This document shows, in pieces, positions 17,673 through 28,182 of a DNA stretch of 64,000 nt. Each line of letters starts with the position of its first letter. Positions within the stretch are counted from its first letter, which is position 1. The position numbers and the translations under genes were made by a program. The notes beneath the pieces were generated by a model. That model made no database searches. It saw nothing but the letters and a program-made list of their open reading frames with translations, and was not told the origin of the DNA. The stretch spans positions 96,223-160,222 of the forward strand of contig JAJDYN010000040.1 of assembly GCA_022825135.1 (NCBI GenBank). Direction: 5' to 3'. The stretch is from Gemmatimonadota bacterium. GTDB lineage: Bacteria; Gemmatimonadota; Gemmatimonadetes; Longimicrobiales; Gaopeijiaceae.

Positions 17673-19277
17673 GTGTCCACGCTCAGACCGGAATGGGCGG
17701 CCGTGACCGGACGATCCACCGTTTACGCGCCGAGGAGCGCCGCCGCCACCAGTCAGCCGCTCGCCAGCCGGGCGGCGATCGCGGTGATGGAACGCGGCGG
17801 GAACGCCGTCGATGCGGCTGTCGCCGCCGCGGCGATGCTGAACGTGGTCGAGCCGCACATGACGGGGATGGGCGGCGACATGTTCGCGTTGCTGTGGTCG
17901 GCGGAGGAGGGCCGGCTGGCTGGACTCGACTCGAGCGGACGGTCGGGGTCGGGCATGTCGCGCGAGGCGCTCGCGGCCGCGGGGCTGGAAGACGTGCCCG
18001 CGAGCGGGCCCGGATCGGTTACGGTGCCGGGCGCGGTCGCGGGGTGGGCGGCCCTGCTGGAGAGGTTCGGGACGATGACCTTCGCGGAAGTGCTTGCGCC
18101 GGCCATCCGGGTGGCGGAGGAGGGCTTCCCGGTCACCCCCATCATCGCGGGTCAGTGGGCCGCCGCGGCCGACAAGCTGCGCGCCGACCCCGGGGCGGCA
18201 GCCACCTGTCTGGTCGGGGAGTGGCGCGGCCCGCACCCGGGGGAGTGGTTCCGGTCGCCGGAACTGGCCGCGAGCCTCCGCCTGGTCGCGGGCGGGGGGG
18301 CGGAGGCCTTCTACTCTGGCGCCCTGGGCCGGCGGCTGGTGGACGGGCTGGAGGAACTGGGCGGCTTCCTGACGCATGAGGACCTCGCCCGCCACGAGGC
18401 GCGCTGGGTGACGCCGCTTTCCACCGATTTCGCGGGGCACACCCTTTGGGAACTGCCGCCAGCCGGGCAGGGGATCGCCGCGCTCGAGATGCTTCGAATC
18501 CTCGAAGGGTTCGATCTCCGCATCATGGGTCACAACAGCCCGGCGTATCTGCATCATCTCATCGAGGCCAAGAAGCTGGCCTTCGCCGACCTCGCGGGCC
18601 ATGTGGGCGATCCGGAGCATATGCGGATCCCGCCTCGGGCATTGCTCGCCGACGACCATGTGAACTCCCGCCGGGCGCTCCTGAACCCAAGGGAGGCCGC
18701 CGACCGGGTGGACCCGGGCGCTGTGGTCCCGGAGAGCGAGACCATCTACCTGTGCACGGCGGACGAGCACGGCAACATGGTGTCGTTCATCAACAGCCTC
18801 TACGAGGGCTTCGGCTCCGGCGTGGTGATCCCGGGAACCGGCTTTGCGCTCCAGAACCGCGGCGCCTGCTTCACCTTCGAGGAGGGGCATCCGAACCAGG
18901 TCGCGCCCCGCAAGAAGCCGCTGCACACCATCATCCCGGCGTTCGTCACCCGCGGCGGGGAACCGTGGCTGGCGTTCGGTGTCATGGGCGGCTCGATGCA
19001 ACCCCAGGGACACGTCCAGGTGCTGCTCAACCTCCTCGTCTTCGGCATGGACCTGCAGGCCGCCATCGAGGCCCCCCGCTTCCGCCACACGGCCGGACGG
19101 GACGTCGCGGTCGAGGGCATGAGCCGCGTGACCGGGGTCGCGCTCGCGCTCATGGGACATCACGTGATCGATCCGTCGCTCACGTCCTTCGGCGGAGGAC
19201 AGGCGGTGATGCGCCTGGAGCGGGGTTGGGCGGCAGGGTCGGACCCGCGCAAGGACGGGATGGCGGTGGGGCGCTGA
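17673..19277 (+). CDS. ggt: Gamma-glutamyltransferase family protein
   Basis: An Ntn-hydrolase of 534 aa that cleaves and transfers gamma-glutamyl groups, as in glutathione turnover. The N-terminal half has ERGGNAVDAAVAAAAML and VEPHMTGMGGDMFALL. The processing site is the threonine in SETIYLCTADEHGNMVSFIN, followed by GFGSGVVIPGTGFALQNRG. No signal peptide is visible, unlike many periplasmic GGTs, so it may act in the cytoplasm. The start is GTG at 17673 with GGGAG eight bases upstream. It overlaps the NUDIX gene by TGATG. Confidence 0.88.
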   Translation: MSTLRPEWAAVTGRSTVYAPRSAAATSQPLASRAAIAVMERGGNAVDAAVAAAAMLNVVEPHMTGMGGDMFALLWSAEEGRLAGLDSSGRSGSGMSREALAAAGLEDVPASGPGSVTVPGAVAGWAALLERFGTMTFAEVLAPAIRVAEEGFPVTPIIAGQWAAAADKLRADPGAAATCLVGEWRGPHPGEWFRSPELAASLRLVAGGGAEAFYSGALGRRLVDGLEELGGFLTHEDLARHEARWVTPLSTDFAGHTLWELPPAGQGIAALEMLRILEGFDLRIMGHNSPAYLHHLIEAKKLAFADLAGHVGDPEHMRIPPRALLADDHVNSRRALLNPREAADRVDPGAVVPESETIYLCTADEHGNMVSFINSLYEGFGSGVVIPGTGFALQNRGACFTFEEGHPNQVAPRKKPLHTIIPAFVTRGGEPWLAFGVMGGSMQPQGHVQVLLNLLVFGMDLQAAIEAPRFRHTAGRDVAVEGMSRVTGVALALMGHHVIDPSLTSFGGGQAVMRLERGWAAGSDPRKDGMAVGR

Positions 19278-20077
19278 TGGACCGGTTTGAACGCCTTCCG
19301 CCCTCCGGCGTGACGCCTCGTCCCGCCGCAACCGTCGTGCTGCTGCGCGAGCACGTCTCGGGCTTCCAGCTCCTGCTGATGCGGCGCAACCGCTCTGCGG
19401 GATTCGTGCCGGGCGCTTACGTCTTTCCCGGCGGGCGGGTGGATGCGCAGGATGCCGATCCCGTGCTCGTCTCCCGCCTGGAACGGCTCACGCCGGAGGC
19501 AGCGGCGGTTCGGCTCGGGCTGCCGGACGGGGATCCGCCCGCCATCGCGTACTATCTGGCTGCCGCGCGCGAAGCCTTCGAGGAGGCGGCGGTGCTGGTC
19601 GCACGGCCCGGGGGACGCTTTCTACCCGGCACGGTGGTGGGCCGCGCGCGCCTGGTCCTCCTGCGCGAGCACCTGCTGGCCGGCACTCTGGGATTCGCCG
19701 AGGTGCTGGACGACCTGGGGGTGGACGTCGACGGATGCGCCCTCGAGTACATCGCCCACTGGATCACCCCCGAGGCCGAGACCCGGCGCTACGACACCCG
19801 CTTCTTCGCGGCGCTGGCGCCCCCGGGGTCGCGCTCGGCTCCCGATCCGCGCGAGATGACCGATTCGCTCTGGCTCTCCCCCGGCGAGGCCCTCGACCGG
19901 CGCCGCGCAGGGCGGCTTCCGATGATATTCCCCACCATCCGCACGCTGGAACAGTTGAGCGCCTTCTCGACCGCGGAGGCGGTGCTGGCACACTACCGGA
20001 CGCGCCACATCCCGGTCATCATGCCCGCGCTGGTGCGAACGGAGGCCGGGGTGAAGGTGAGCATCCTGGACGAATAG
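19277..20077 (+). CDS. NUDIX hydrolase, NUDT19/CoA-pyrophosphatase-like
   Basis: A 266 aa protein with a NUDIX fold: ATVVLLREHVSGFQLLLMRR then AYVFPGGRVDAQD and, after a long insertion, AAREAFEEAAVLVA. The insertion between the glycine part and the REAFEEA part of the NUDIX box is typical of the NUDT7/NUDT19 type that hydrolyses CoA or acyl-CoA. That substrate is an inference. The ATG overlaps the gamma-glutamyltransferase stop, so the two are coupled. It converges on the next gene with an 11-base gap. Confidence 0.8.
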   Translation: MDRFERLPPSGVTPRPAATVVLLREHVSGFQLLLMRRNRSAGFVPGAYVFPGGRVDAQDADPVLVSRLERLTPEAAAVRLGLPDGDPPAIAYYLAAAREAFEEAAVLVARPGGRFLPGTVVGRARLVLLREHLLAGTLGFAEVLDDLGVDVDGCALEYIAHWITPEAETRRYDTRFFAALAPPGSRSAPDPREMTDSLWLSPGEALDRRRAGRLPMIFPTIRTLEQLSAFSTAEAVLAHYRTRHIPVIMPALVRTEAGVKVSILDE

Positions 20078-20088
20078 ACAGCGCCGGA

Positions 20089-21309
20089 TCAGCGTCCGCC
20101 CGTCTCCAGGCGATGCACGCTGACGTACTCGACGCCCAGCTCATCCCGGTATACGCCCGCCACGAGACCGTCGCGGATGGCGGTCACGGTCATTGCGCCC
20201 GGCGTCGCAACCACGCCAAGCCAGGTTCCTGCCGGGTCGAACAGGTCCCACGACGGCGGCTCGCGCGTCAGCAGATCGGCCATGAACCGCCGTGCCCACA
20301 GGTTTCCATCCCCGTCCGCGAGCAGCCGGTCAAACGCCGGCTCGTGCGCCGGAACCTCCATCTCGTCCCGCCATTGCCGCCACACCGCCTCGGGCCCCTG
20401 GCCGATCTCGACGAGACTCTCGATCACCCGCCCGACATCCGATTCCGACACCGGCTCCCGTGCGCGTGCGAGCCGGTACCGGGCCACCAGCGAACCGTCG
20501 ACATCGTGGACCGAAACCTGCGGATCCGGCCCGCCGGCCACCGCGAGGCGATCGCCCAGGGCCACCCGCAGCGGCCTCGGGCTGAACGGCACCGGCAGCA
20601 TGGATTGGCCGGTCCAGAGCCATCGTTGGCCGAGGACCGTCGCCAGCCGCACATCCTCCTCCAGCACCGGATCGTAGCGTCCCAGCCGGACGCTGTCCGT
20701 CCATGTGGTGCCGGGCTCAGGCGCCTGCCTCACGACCGGAAAGGCAACCAGCCAGGCACCGTCGTCGAAAAGGCCGAAAGCCACCAGCGGGGATCCGTCC
20801 GGACCGGACCGGCGCTCGGTACCGAGCCGGTCTCCGTTCTGTCCGATGGTTGACACGCGAGAGAGCGCGCGGTCCCAGATGAGGAACGCCCCGTCGCCGC
20901 GCCGTCCCAGGTAGCGCGGGCTGCGGAATTCTCCCGGCCCCTCGCCAGGTCCTCCGGTGCTCCACAGATGACGGCCCGCCGCGTCGTAGCGACGCACTTC
21001 GGCGGACCCGCCGTCCACCACGATGACCTCACCGCCGGCGAGCAGCGCGACATCGAGGATCCGGAAGAAGCTGAAGGAGGGATCGTCCCCGGCGTCGCCC
21101 AATCGGAATACGGGCTCGGGATCCACGCGCCACTCCGTCCCGGGCGGCCAAGCCGGGGCCCGGCTCTCCACGATCCGAACGCCCGCGCCGTCGACCTCGA
21201 CAACGGCGTCCGGTTCCCGTTGCGCGCAGGCCGTCGCGGCAACGAGCACGAGCACCGGCAAGAGCGCGAGGCGGAAGCGCGGGAGGGGGGACAACAGGCC
21301 TTCCTTCAC
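20089..21309 (-). CDS. 6-bladed beta-propeller lipoprotein
   Basis: A lipoprotein of 406 aa. The signal RLALLPVLVLVAATAC ends in a lipobox cysteine. The rest has repeated propeller motifs: GEVIVVDGGSAEVRRYDAAG, then a TGGPGEGPGEFRSPRYL stretch and GDGAFLIWDRALSRVSTIG, the pattern of the 6-bladed NHL-like proteins abundant in Gemmatimonadota. Function unknown, probably at the outer membrane or periplasm. It starts only six bases after the ETF-quinone oxidoreductase stop, so the two may be co-transcribed. Confidence 0.75.
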   Translation of the reverse strand: MKEGLLSPLPRFRLALLPVLVLVAATACAQREPDAVVEVDGAGVRIVESRAPAWPPGTEWRVDPEPVFRLGDAGDDPSFSFFRILDVALLAGGEVIVVDGGSAEVRRYDAAGRHLWSTGGPGEGPGEFRSPRYLGRRGDGAFLIWDRALSRVSTIGQNGDRLGTERRSGPDGSPLVAFGLFDDGAWLVAFPVVRQAPEPGTTWTDSVRLGRYDPVLEEDVRLATVLGQRWLWTGQSMLPVPFSPRPLRVALGDRLAVAGGPDPQVSVHDVDGSLVARYRLARAREPVSESDVGRVIESLVEIGQGPEAVWRQWRDEMEVPAHEPAFDRLLADGDGNLWARRFMADLLTREPPSWDLFDPAGTWLGVVATPGAMTVTAIRDGLVAGVYRDELGVEYVSVHRLETGGR

Positions 21310-21314
21310 GACAC

Positions 21315-22976
21315 CTACATCCTTCGATACGCCGGCCCGCTGCCCCCTTCTCTCGGCGTCCAGCGCGGCCCGAGCACGTCGGTTGCCTTGCAGTCCACGC
21401 AGTTGGGGGCATTCACGACCAGTGCGCCGTCTTCACCCTCCTCGTACACCCCGGCCGGGCACATGCGGGTGTAGAATGCGGCTCCCTCCGGGGGGACGTC
21501 GTCGCCGGCAAGCACATGGCTCGGGATGTCGTCGCGGGTCTGGTTCCCCGACTTGTACACCGCGTCGACCTTGGAGAACGTGAGTTCGCCATCGGGCTTG
21601 AAGGCCGGGGCCGCGCCCCTCCGACGCTCTTCCTCGACGTCTTCCCCCACCGGGATGCGCGCCCCGGGAAAGGCGCCGCCCGTCACCGTCATGAGCCCCG
21701 CCCGGATGCCGCCCTCCCAGAAGCCCTTCTTGAAGGCGAGGCGCAGGTTGCGGGTGCGGCGCAGGTCCTTCATCACGTAGGAGTCGTCCAGGGCGCGGCT
21801 GAATCCAGCCAGGCCCTCGCCCTCGCCCTTGAGTTCGGCGAAGATGGCGTGGGCCGCGTAGATGCCCGACTGCATCGCGTAGTGGATGCCCTTGAGGGAG
21901 GGCACGTCCACGAGGCCGGCCGCGTCTCCGCAGACCAGCACGCCCTCCCCATGGCGGCGCTCCGGAACCGAATGGTAGCCCCCTTCGGGGATGGTCTTCG
22001 CGCCCCATTCCAGCATCTCGCCGCCCTCGAGCGTCGAGCGAAAGAGCGGGTGCAGCTTCATCCTCTGGAGAAGCTCGTGGACATCGAGCGAAGCGTCGCG
22101 ATAGTCCAGCCCCACGACCAGCCCGAGCGCGACAAGGTCGTCGGCGAGCGGATACATGAAGCTGCCCCCGAAGGCATCGCGCGGGAGCGGCCATCCCAGG
22201 GTGTGCACGACGCGGTCCAGGGGCCGGCGGGTGCGCCAGAGCTCTTTCACCCCGAGGGCGTAGATCTGGGGGTTTGGCGAACCGATGCCCTCCCGTTCCA
22301 GCCAGGCCTGGGTGAGCGGGCCGCGGGTGCCTTCGGCGAGCACGGTGACCGTGGCCGAGATGTCCATGGGCGGCTGGTATCCCGCGCCGGGCGCACCCTG
22401 CCGGTCGAGGCCGGCAGGCGTCGTGCGCACGCCCGCGACGCGCCGTCCATCAACGAGAAGCGAGTCGACGGGAAACCCCGGAAAGACGTTCACGCCCAAT
22501 GCCTCCGCGCGCTCGCCCAGCCACCGCACCATCTCGCAGATCGAGCCCACGAAGTTGCCGTGGTTCCTCATCGTGGGCGGTGTCGGCAGCCGGAACGCGC
22601 GCGCGCCCGTCAGCAGGTAAACCGCCTCGCGGGAAACCGGGCCCGCGAAGGGGAAGTCGCCGTCCGGGATTTCGGGGAAGAGTTCCCGGAAGGCGCGCGG
22701 GTTGACCACGGCGCCCGACAGGCTGTGCTCGCCCAGCTCCCCGGCTTTCTCGAGCACGCCGATCTCGAGTTCGCCCAGATCGCCCCCCGCCTCGCCGTCC
22801 GCCCGCGCCAGCTTCGCGAGCTGTATCGCGCCGGCGAGCCCGGCCGGGCCTCCGCCAACGAAGACCACGTCGAGGGGGACCGCTTCGGCGTCCGGAGGTT
22901 CCTCCACGACGAAGCGCTCGACGGGGAGCGCGGGCTGCCAGACAGCCGGTCGCACGGACACCGGAAGTTGCGGCAT
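21315..22976 (-). CDS. Electron-transfer flavoprotein:ubiquinone oxidoreductase
   Basis: Membrane-associated FAD/iron-sulfur enzyme (553 aa) passing electrons from electron-transfer flavoprotein to quinone. FAD binding is shown by DVVFVGGGPAGLAGAIQLA. LSGAVVNPRAFRELFP and HGNFVGSICEMVRWL are typical of ETF-QO. The C-terminal cluster domain has CPAGVY and NCVDCKATD. The usual motif is CxxCxxC, so the fourth cluster ligand appears replaced by threonine. No etfAB genes are in the window. The 220 bases between this and the divergent ATPase gene show no gene. Confidence 0.88.
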   Translation of the reverse strand: MPQLPVSVRPAVWQPALPVERFVVEEPPDAEAVPLDVVFVGGGPAGLAGAIQLAKLARADGEAGGDLGELEIGVLEKAGELGEHSLSGAVVNPRAFRELFPEIPDGDFPFAGPVSREAVYLLTGARAFRLPTPPTMRNHGNFVGSICEMVRWLGERAEALGVNVFPGFPVDSLLVDGRRVAGVRTTPAGLDRQGAPGAGYQPPMDISATVTVLAEGTRGPLTQAWLEREGIGSPNPQIYALGVKELWRTRRPLDRVVHTLGWPLPRDAFGGSFMYPLADDLVALGLVVGLDYRDASLDVHELLQRMKLHPLFRSTLEGGEMLEWGAKTIPEGGYHSVPERRHGEGVLVCGDAAGLVDVPSLKGIHYAMQSGIYAAHAIFAELKGEGEGLAGFSRALDDSYVMKDLRRTRNLRLAFKKGFWEGGIRAGLMTVTGGAFPGARIPVGEDVEEERRRGAAPAFKPDGELTFSKVDAVYKSGNQTRDDIPSHVLAGDDVPPEGAAFYTRMCPAGVYEEGEDGALVVNAPNCVDCKATDVLGPRWTPREGGSGPAYRRM

Positions 22977-23197
22977 GCGGACTCCTGAGCGGGCTGCCGG
23001 CCGCCGTTTGGGCGACGGGCGCCATGGATCGAGGCCGCCGTCCGGCCCGCAGGATCCGGGCCCGGAGAGCGGGGTAGTCTGTCGAGGCCGCAGCGCCGCC
23101 CGACCCCGGCCGGCCGGCCTCCCGAAGTGCTACATCCTAGCCAATCCCGCGCCGGTCGTCACGGCGTCGATCCGACCCCCCGCTCCCCACGACACAC

Positions 23198-24667
<1,470 letters not shown>

Positions 24668-24706
24668 GTCAATCAGGAAGAGCTGAGCCAAACCAGGAGA
24701 AGAACC

Positions 24707-25306
24707 ATGCGCTGTTCCACCCGTGTGTCCGTTCCCGCGCAGTCCATCGCAGCAACGAGCCTCCGGGGGCGGATGCTCCTCGCCCACGCCGTATTGACCC
24801 TCGCGGCGCTGGCGGCCCTGGCCGCTCCCGCGCGCGCTCAGGGCATTTCGGGTTTCGGCGGAGAGTTGCGCGGCCAGTTCGAGGGGTCGGCCGAGAAGCT
24901 GGTGGCGCTGGCCGAGGCGATGCCGGCGGAGTCGTACTCCTGGCAGCCCATGGAGGGGGTGTACACCGTGGCCGCCGCGTACATGCACGTCGCCCGCTAC
25001 AACTACATGTATCCCGACATGTATCTGGGGGTCGACGCGCCCGCGGGAGTGAACTACGGCTCGCTCGAGGAGCGGGTGACCACCAAGGACGAGGCCGTGC
25101 GCATCCTCACCGCGTCGATGGATCACGTGCGCGGCATCCTGGCATCGATGTCCGATGCCGACCTGGCGAAGAAGACGGAACTGTACGGGCGCGAAGTGGA
25201 GAGCTGGGCGGTGCTGCTGCAACTGATGACCCACATGAACGAGCACCTGGGCCAGGCGATCGCCTACGCCCGCATGAACCGGGTCGTGCCGCCCTGGTCG
25301 CGATGA
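24707..25306 (+). CDS. DinB-family protein with signal peptide
   Basis: A 199 aa protein of the DinB/YfiT four-helix metal-binding fold. A long signal peptide (MLLAHAVLTLAALAALAAPA then RAQ) marks it as exported. Likely metal histidines lie in AAYMHVARYNYMYP and in HMNEHLGQAIAYARMN. The family binds nickel or zinc and includes thiol transferases, but this member's reaction is unknown. It starts 39 bases after the ATPase stop in the same direction. Confidence 0.75.
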   Translation: MRCSTRVSVPAQSIAATSLRGRMLLAHAVLTLAALAALAAPARAQGISGFGGELRGQFEGSAEKLVALAEAMPAESYSWQPMEGVYTVAAAYMHVARYNYMYPDMYLGVDAPAGVNYGSLEERVTTKDEAVRILTASMDHVRGILASMSDADLAKKTELYGREVESWAVLLQLMTHMNEHLGQAIAYARMNRVVPPWSR

Positions 25307-25358
25307 CCGACGCGACCCCTGTGTAGCCGTCGCGCCGGTGTCGGGAGCGGTGTGCTCC

Positions 25359-26375
25359 TCAGAAGCCTGCTGCCCGGGCGATGCGCTGCTGGGCGACCGG
25401 AAGGGGGAGGTCGGCGAGCTCTGACGGGGTGACCCAGCGGCCCGCCGCCTCCCCCCACTCCGCGGCCACCTCGACCCGCCGCGGCCGGTACACCGCGGTG
25501 AAGTGCGAGAACCGGTGGGTGACCGGGGGCAGTTCCGCGACCGCCGCCGCGGGCTCCGCGACCTTCATCGGTCGCCCACCCCGGTCGGCGCCATCCGCCA
25601 CCTCCACCGCCGGAAACTCCCACATCCCCCCCAGCAGCCCCTCGCGCGGGCGCCGCACCACCAGCGTCCTGCCCCGCGGCGAGACCGCGATCTGCACGTC
25701 CCAGGTCCGGGTGGGCACCGGGCGCCGCCTTCGCCTCAGCGGCCGCTCCGCCGCCGTGCCGGCCGCGCGCCCCCGGCAGCCCGCCGCCAGCGGGCATGCG
25801 CCGCACTTCGGCGACCGGGGCGTGCATACGGTGGCCCCCAGCTCCATCATCGCCTCGTTGAAGTCGCCGGGGCGAGCCGTGTCCATCAGGCCGGCCGCGC
25901 GGTCGCGCACCTCCGCGAGAGACGGATCGGGGAGGTCGAACAGCCGCGCCACCACGCGGCGCACGTTGCCGTCCACGGCCGGAACCGCCTCCCCGAAGGC
26001 AATGCTCGCCACCGCGGCGGCGGTGTACGGTCCGATTCCCGGCAGGGCCCGCAGGCCCGCGGCCGACGAGGGCAATACACCGCCATGCCCGTCCCGCACC
26101 TGCCGCGCACACCGGTGGGCATTGCGCGCCCGGGCGTAGTACCCCAGCCCCCGCCACAGCCGCAGCACCTCCTCCAGGTCGGCGCCGGCAAGAGCGCCCA
26201 CATCCGGGAACCGCTCCATCCAGCGCCGGTAGTAGGGGACCACGGAGCCGGCTCGCGTCTGCTGCAGCATGACCTCGGAGATCCACACCGCGTAGGGGTC
26301 GCCGACGCCGCGCCAGGGAAGGTCTCGCTTGTGCGCGTCGAACCACGCGAGCAGTCTTTCGTGGATGGCTTCCAT
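25359..26375 (-). CDS. mutY: A/G-specific adenine DNA glycosylase MutY
   Basis: Base-excision repair enzyme, 338 aa, removing adenine mispaired with 8-oxoguanine. The catalytic glutamate is in SEVMLQQTRAGSVVPYYRRW. The helix-hairpin-helix is LPGIGPYTAAAVASIAFGE, and the aspartate lies in PAVDGNVRRV. The iron-sulfur loop CTPRSPKCGACPLAAGC keeps the C-x6-C-x2-C-x5-C spacing. The C-terminal part is the NUDIX-like recognition domain. ATG at 26375 is preferred; an upstream ATG at 26447 would crowd the divergent VWA gene. It runs against the flanking ATPase and VWA genes. Confidence 0.92.
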   Translation of the reverse strand: MEAIHERLLAWFDAHKRDLPWRGVGDPYAVWISEVMLQQTRAGSVVPYYRRWMERFPDVGALAGADLEEVLRLWRGLGYYARARNAHRCARQVRDGHGGVLPSSAAGLRALPGIGPYTAAAVASIAFGEAVPAVDGNVRRVVARLFDLPDPSLAEVRDRAAGLMDTARPGDFNEAMMELGATVCTPRSPKCGACPLAAGCRGRAAGTAAERPLRRRRRPVPTRTWDVQIAVSPRGRTLVVRRPREGLLGGMWEFPAVEVADGADRGGRPMKVAEPAAAVAELPPVTHRFSHFTAVYRPRRVEVAAEWGEAAGRWVTPSELADLPLPVAQQRIARAAGF

Positions 26376-26464
26376 TCTCCTGTCGATGGCTGGCCGCGCC
26401 GGCAGGGGCTCGAGATGACCGACCGGCGGGCGTGGTCGGACGCTCACTCCGCGAGGGCAGGGCG

Positions 26465-27751
26465 ATGCGCTTCACGACCTACACAAAGTACCGGCCCGGC
26501 CTGTTCGACGCCCTGAACCTCGAGGCCCTGCTCGAGCACCTCACCGACTTCCTGATGGACGGCGGCTTTGCCGGCGGCCCGCACTTCCATCCCTACTGGG
26601 GATGGTCCGGGACCGAGGACACGAGTTCGTACGACGCCCTGCAGCGGGCGATCCTGGACGCCCTCATCGAGAGCGGGCAGTTTACCCCGGAGATGCTCGA
26701 GGAACTCCGCGGCGAGGGCGAGGGCGACGAGGAGGTCCAGCGCCGCATCGCCCAACTCATCGACGAAATCGTGCAGAAGCTGGTGGAGGAAGGCTACCTG
26801 ACCCTCGAGGGCGGCAAGGCCATGCCGCCTGCGCAGGAAATGACCGGCCAGGGGCACATCGACGAGGCCAGGGACGCCGCCCGCAGCGTGAACTTCGGTC
26901 TCACGCGCAAGGGCATGGATTTCCTGGGATATCGCGCCCTGCGCAACCTGCTCTCGGCCAGCGGCACCTCCAGCTTCGGTTCCCACGAAACCCCCAAACT
27001 GGCCACCGGCGTCGAGGCCGACGCCGCGAGCCGCCCCTACGAGTACGGCGACGTCCTCAACCTCGACATTCCCGCCACCCTCCGGAGCGCGATCGAGCGG
27101 GAAGGGCTGTCCATTCCCATCGAGCTCGACTACCAGGACCTCATGGTGCACCAGACCGAGTACCGGTCCTCCTGCGCCACGGTGCTCATGCTCGACGTGT
27201 CGCACTCGATGATCCTCTACGGGGAGGACCGGTTCGGGCCCGCCAAGCAGGTCGCCCTGGCTCTGACCCACCTGATCCGCACGCAGTTTCCGGGCGACAT
27301 CCTGAAGGTTGTGACCTTCGGCGACCGCGCGACGGAGATCCCGCTGTCGCAGTTGGCGCGGGCGCAGGTGGGGCCCTTCCACACCAACACCGCGGAAGGC
27401 CTCCTGATCGCGCGCCGCCTGCTCAAGGCGCAGAAGAAGGACATGATGCAGATCATCATGATCACCGACGGCAAGCCCTCCGCGGTGACCCTGCCCAACG
27501 GGCGCATCTACAAGAACTCGGGCGCGCCCGACGGCCTGATTCTGCGGAGGACGTTCCGCGAAGTGGCCGCGTGCCGGAACGCGGGCATCCACATCAACAC
27601 CTTCATGCTGGCCCGCGACCCCTACCTCGTGCGGTTCGTGCGCGAAGTGGCCGAGATTTCGCGCGGGAAAGCGTACTTCACGAGTTCGCTCACCCTGGGG
27701 CAGTACATCATGATGGACTTCCTCCGGCGCAAGCAGCGTCGGATCGCCTGA
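26465..27751 (+). CDS. VWA-domain protein, ChlD/CoxE-like
   Basis: A 428 aa cytoplasmic protein with a C-terminal von Willebrand A domain. The metal-site motif LMLDVSHSMILYGED keeps the DxSxS pattern, and IIMITDGKPSAV is the second metal loop. The N-terminal half is helical and acidic (ELRGEGEGDEEVQRRIAQL). VWA proteins of this kind pair with MoxR/ChlI ATPases, and the ATPase at 23198 is the obvious candidate. The ATG at 26465 follows a GAGGGCAGGGCG stretch. Function of the pair is unknown. Confidence 0.75.
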   Translation: MRFTTYTKYRPGLFDALNLEALLEHLTDFLMDGGFAGGPHFHPYWGWSGTEDTSSYDALQRAILDALIESGQFTPEMLEELRGEGEGDEEVQRRIAQLIDEIVQKLVEEGYLTLEGGKAMPPAQEMTGQGHIDEARDAARSVNFGLTRKGMDFLGYRALRNLLSASGTSSFGSHETPKLATGVEADAASRPYEYGDVLNLDIPATLRSAIEREGLSIPIELDYQDLMVHQTEYRSSCATVLMLDVSHSMILYGEDRFGPAKQVALALTHLIRTQFPGDILKVVTFGDRATEIPLSQLARAQVGPFHTNTAEGLLIARRLLKAQKKDMMQIIMITDGKPSAVTLPNGRIYKNSGAPDGLILRRTFREVAACRNAGIHINTFMLARDPYLVRFVREVAEISRGKAYFTSSLTLGQYIMMDFLRRKQRRIA

Positions 27752-27792
27752 CACAGCGGCTGGCGGCGTCGGACTTAGTCAAGTTGGTTTAG

Positions 27793-28182
27793 CTATTTCG
27801 ATCCGCTCATGTTCCGGGCATCGCCTGCGGGCTTCGGCACCAGCGCGGCGAGCACTTCGGCCAGTTCCCGCGTGCCGGCCGCAGCCTTCTCGCGATCCCT
27901 GCCTCCGGCCGCGAGCGCCACCTCCGCGCAGGCCTCCAGGCTCTCGACAGTCGCCCAATCGACGTCCAGGGCTCCCGCAAGCGTGGTGAGCAATTCGTCG
28001 GCGTAGTTGAGGCGCGTCGCCCGGCGGCCGGCGTTAAGGTCCTCCCACGAGGACTGGCGCCTGCTCCGGGTCGGGTCCCGGGCCTTCTCGCGCTCGTAGA
28101 TGCCCCGTGCCAACCGTTCCCGCAACGCGCGGCGCAGCTCCCGGTTGCGGTTCTTGGCGTCCGTCGGGTGGTCGGGCGTCAT
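27793..28182 (-). CDS. Unknown helical protein following the HmuY-like gene
   Basis: A 129 aa, charged, mostly helical protein of no family I recognise. It has a basic N-terminal half (RELRRALRERLARGIYERE) and a more acidic C-terminal half (SLEACAEVALAAGGRDREK). No signal peptide or membrane segment. Its ATG overlaps the HmuY-like stop by four bases, so it belongs to the leftward hem operon. The longer open frame upstream is a shadow of the HmuY-like gene. Confidence 0.6.
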   Translation of the reverse strand: MTPDHPTDAKNRNRELRRALRERLARGIYEREKARDPTRSRRQSSWEDLNAGRRATRLNYADELLTTLAGALDVDWATVESLEACAEVALAAGGRDREKAAAGTRELAEVLAALVPKPAGDARNMSGSK

